Source: Burkholderiaceae bacterium (GTDB lineage Bacteria > Pseudomonadota > Gammaproteobacteria > Burkholderiales > Burkholderiaceae_C). Taken from it: DNA of 64,000 nt. The notes beneath the pieces are model-generated. The model was not told the DNA's origin. It saw only the letters and a list, made by a program, of their open reading frames with translations, and made no database searches. The translations under genes and the position numbers were made by a program. Location: positions 248,001-312,000 of the forward strand of contig JACKLO010000007.1 in assembly GCA_024235915.1 (NCBI GenBank). Reading direction: 5' to 3'. Position 1 is the stretch's first letter; each line of letters begins with the position of its first letter. Shown here piece after piece: positions 61,964 through 64,000 of the stretch.

Positions 61964-63655
61964 TCAGCGGCCAGGCTCCGCTGGCCCGCCGGCGTCCTCC
62001 TGACCGCCAAACGCGTCGCCCACCGTCGGCACCACGTTCTCCGGGCCCAGCTCCGCCTCGAAGCCGCTGCTGCGCACCAGGGCCAGCGGCTGCTCGTTCA
62101 CATGGGCCAGCACCAGGGCGATGTCGCGCTTCTTGAGCGCGCGGTGCAGCTGCTGCAGCGCGTCCAGCCCTGAACTGTCCAGCAGCACCAGGCGGTGCAT
62201 CTCCAGCACCACGGCGCGTGTGCCTTCGGCCACACGCGCCGGCAGTGCCTCGATCTTGCCGACGGCGCCGAAGAACAGCGAGCCGTAGAGCTCGAACACC
62301 GTCACGCCCGGCGGCAGCGGATGCTTCAGCGCGGGTTCGACGCGGAACAGCTGCCCCATGCGCCAGATGAAGAACACGCAGGCCAGCACCAGGCCCAGTT
62401 GCACCGCCACCGTGAGGTCGAAGATCACGGTGGTGGCGAAGGTGCCGATGAGGATGGCTCGGTAGGTGGGGTGAAAGCGGCGCAGGCGCACGAACTCGTG
62501 CCACTCGCCCATGTTCCAGGCCACGAACATCAGGATGCCGGCCAGCGCCGCCAGCGGCACGTTCATCGCCAGTGGCGCGGCCACCAGCATCACCGTCAGC
62601 AGGGTGGCGGCGTGCACCATGCCGGCCACCGGCGTTCGGCCACCGGCGCGCACATTGGTCACCGTGCGGGCGATGGTGCCCGTGGCCGGGATGCCACCCC
62701 ACAGCGGCGCGGCCAGGTTGGCCACGCCCTGGGCCATCAGCTCCTGGTTGGGGTCGTGCCTGGGCATGTCGCCCATGGTGTCGGCCACGCGCGCGCACAG
62801 CAGCGACTCGATGGCGCCGAGCAGTGCGATGGTCACCGTGGGCACCAGCAGCTGCTGCACGGTGAGCCAGTCGAACGAGGGCAGGGCGATGTCGGGCAGG
62901 CTCTGCGGGATGCCGCCGAAGCGGCTGCCGATGGTTTCCACGTCCAACCCCAACGCCGTGACCGCCAGCGTGGCGCCGGCCAGGGCCACCACGGTGCCAG
63001 GCACATGCGCGGCCAGGCGGCGGGTCTTGGCGATCAGGCCCACCGGCGCGGTGGGCATGGCATAGGACTTGGGCCACAGCACCACCACCGCCAGGCTGGC
63101 GCCGGCGATGGCCACGGCCATCGGGTTGACCGTGTGCAGCGCACCCGCCAGGGTGCCGATCTGCAGGAAGAAGTCGGCCGGCATCTTGGCGATGTCCAGG
63201 CCGAGGAAGTCCTTCACCTGGCTGAGGCCGATCAGCACCGCGATGCCGTTGGTGAAGCCGATGACGATGGACACTGGCACGTAGCGCACCAGGGCACCGA
63301 GCTTCAGCGCACCCAGCGCGATCAGCAGCACGCCGGCGAGCATGGTGCTGATGAGCAGGTTGGCCAGCCCGTAGCGCTCGACGATGCCGTAGACGATGAC
63401 GATGAAGGCACCCGCCGGCCCGCCGATCTGCACGCTGGAGCCACCCAGCGCGCTGATGAGGAAGCCGGCGATGATGGCCGTCACCAGCCCGGCCTCGGGC
63501 TTGACGCCGCTGGCGATGGCAAAGGCCATGGCCAGCGGCAGGGCGACGACGCCCACGGTGAGGCCGGCGCCGATGTCGGCCACGGCCTGGGCGCGGCCGT
63601 AGCCGCGCAGGTGGCTCAGCAGCCGCGGGCGGAAGGGGTGGAGTTGCAGGGCCAA
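61964..63655 (-). CDS. SulP-family anion transporter with STAS domain
   Basis: This 563-residue protein has about 12-14 membrane helices (from GAGLTVGVVALPLAMAFAIASG through the middle) and a C-terminal STAS domain (about 435-545, VFELYGSLFFGAVGKIEALPARV and VLLDSSGLDALQQLHRAL). SLC26/SulP proteins move sulfate, bicarbonate or dicarboxylates. The TTG at 63655 is chosen because GGAGG lies seven bases upstream and it gives the standard N-terminus. The anion is unknown. Its stop codon follows the CYTH-CHAD stop with no gap. Confidence 0.9.
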   Translation of the reverse strand: MALQLHPFRPRLLSHLRGYGRAQAVADIGAGLTVGVVALPLAMAFAIASGVKPEAGLVTAIIAGFLISALGGSSVQIGGPAGAFIVIVYGIVERYGLANLLISTMLAGVLLIALGALKLGALVRYVPVSIVIGFTNGIAVLIGLSQVKDFLGLDIAKMPADFFLQIGTLAGALHTVNPMAVAIAGASLAVVVLWPKSYAMPTAPVGLIAKTRRLAAHVPGTVVALAGATLAVTALGLDVETIGSRFGGIPQSLPDIALPSFDWLTVQQLLVPTVTIALLGAIESLLCARVADTMGDMPRHDPNQELMAQGVANLAAPLWGGIPATGTIARTVTNVRAGGRTPVAGMVHAATLLTVMLVAAPLAMNVPLAALAGILMFVAWNMGEWHEFVRLRRFHPTYRAILIGTFATTVIFDLTVAVQLGLVLACVFFIWRMGQLFRVEPALKHPLPPGVTVFELYGSLFFGAVGKIEALPARVAEGTRAVVLEMHRLVLLDSSGLDALQQLHRALKKRDIALVLAHVNEQPLALVRSSGFEAELGPENVVPTVGDAFGGQEDAGGPAEPGR

Positions 63656-63784
63656 GCGGGAACCTCCGGAACACGTTGCGTCAGGGGTGGAAGCTGACGC
63701 GGTGCCGGCGGCCCGCAGTGATGCCGCAGCGCGACGAAGCGCCGGCGGCGGGATGGGCCCTGGGGACTCATGGATCGTCGCGGG

Positions 63785-64000
63785 TCAGCGCACCCGCATG
63801 CCGGGCACGGCACCCGGCCAGGGTTCGAGCACGTACAGCCCCGGCGTGGCCTTCTCGTCGGCGTGGCTGGCGGCCAGCACCATGCCTTCGCTGACGCCGA
63901 ACTTCATCTTGCGCGGCGCCAGGTTGGCCACCATCACCGTCAGCTTGCCGGCCAGCTGCTCGGGCGCATAGGCGCTGGCGATGCCGCTGAAGACATTGCG
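63785..64000 (-). CDS. metG: methionyl-tRNA synthetase, C-terminal tRNA-binding domain (partial)
   Basis: Only the last 71 residues are inside the window, reading RNVFSGIASAYAPEQLAGKL and then VMVANLAPRKMKFGVSEGM and LEPWPGAVPGMRVR. This is the OB-fold tRNA-binding domain found at the end of long bacterial MetG. The rest lies beyond 64000. A stand-alone Trbp111-like protein would look the same in this part, so the assignment depends on the missing sequence. Confidence 0.85.
   Translation of the reverse strand, partial: RNVFSGIASAYAPEQLAGKLTVMVANLAPRKMKFGVSEGMVLAASHADEKATPGLYVLEPWPGAVPGMRVR

Overview
The window is about 64 kb of GC-rich DNA with dense, overlapping genes. It most likely comes from a betaproteobacterium of the order Burkholderiales, of the Rubrivivax / Ideonella / Leptothrix type. 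The reasons are gene orders typical of that group (sdhA-sdhB-sdhE-gltA; pyrG-kdsA-DUF1330-eno-ftsB; DUF3460-scpA), a PEP-CTERM protein, a Bug-type solute-binding protein, and very many ATGA stop/start overlaps. I see no rRNA or tRNA gene, CRISPR array, prophage or intact insertion sequence. One decayed transposase tail lies near 6.4 kb.

Layout. 0-2.4 kb: end of the succinate dehydrogenase operon plus citrate synthase, closed by a clear terminator. 2.5-6 kb: an SMR efflux protein, a methylthioadenosine/methylthioinosine phosphorylase, a glutamine synthetase-like enzyme and a PEP-CTERM protein. 6-6.7 kb: nearly gene-free, with the transposase remnant. 6.7-13.4 kb: a leftward run of eight genes (pyrG, kdsA, DUF1330, eno, ftsB, pnuC, a NadR-like kinase, a CitE-like lyase) joining central metabolism to nicotinamide riboside salvage. 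13.5-24.1 kb: a PAS-histidine kinase-receiver protein without an ATPase domain, HMG-CoA lyase, a RecQ-like helicase, purC, an Anbu proteasome-like peptidase overlapping mutS, and a uracil-DNA glycosylase family protein.

24-45 kb is the accessory part: a LysR regulator divergent from a salicylate 5-hydroxylase-like Rieske oxygenase, whose two subunits are separated by two tandem, translationally coupled 21-residue mini-ORFs; a TetR-controlled hydrolase; a Bug protein and an MFS exporter; a CDF transporter and PbrR/CadR-type MerR regulator with a recognisable operator; a 1071-residue reductive dehalogenase fused to its own reductase and ferredoxin; two chemoreceptors, a Cache protein, a D-threonine aldolase-like enzyme and two glutathione transferases. 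A 74-base relic of the dehalogenase ferredoxin domain lies about 2.7 kb downstream of the gene.

45-64 kb: a PD-(D/E)XK-like protein, suhB, trmJ, cysE, AhpD- and HbpS-like proteins, an aspartoacylase-like hydrolase, a two-component system, a cysteine peptidase-like protein, two overlapping caspase-family genes, a third chemoreceptor, scpA, DUF3460, a CYTH-CHAD protein, a SulP transporter and the 3' end of metG. The chemoreceptor transcription units carry sigma-28-like promoters.

The observations most worth following are the tandem mini-ORF coupling module (26563-26690), the self-sufficient reductive dehalogenase (33928-37143) with its relic (39657-39730), the kinase lacking its catalytic domain, and the tandem caspases. 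All functional calls come from reading the sequence and from remembered family features; no database search was run.
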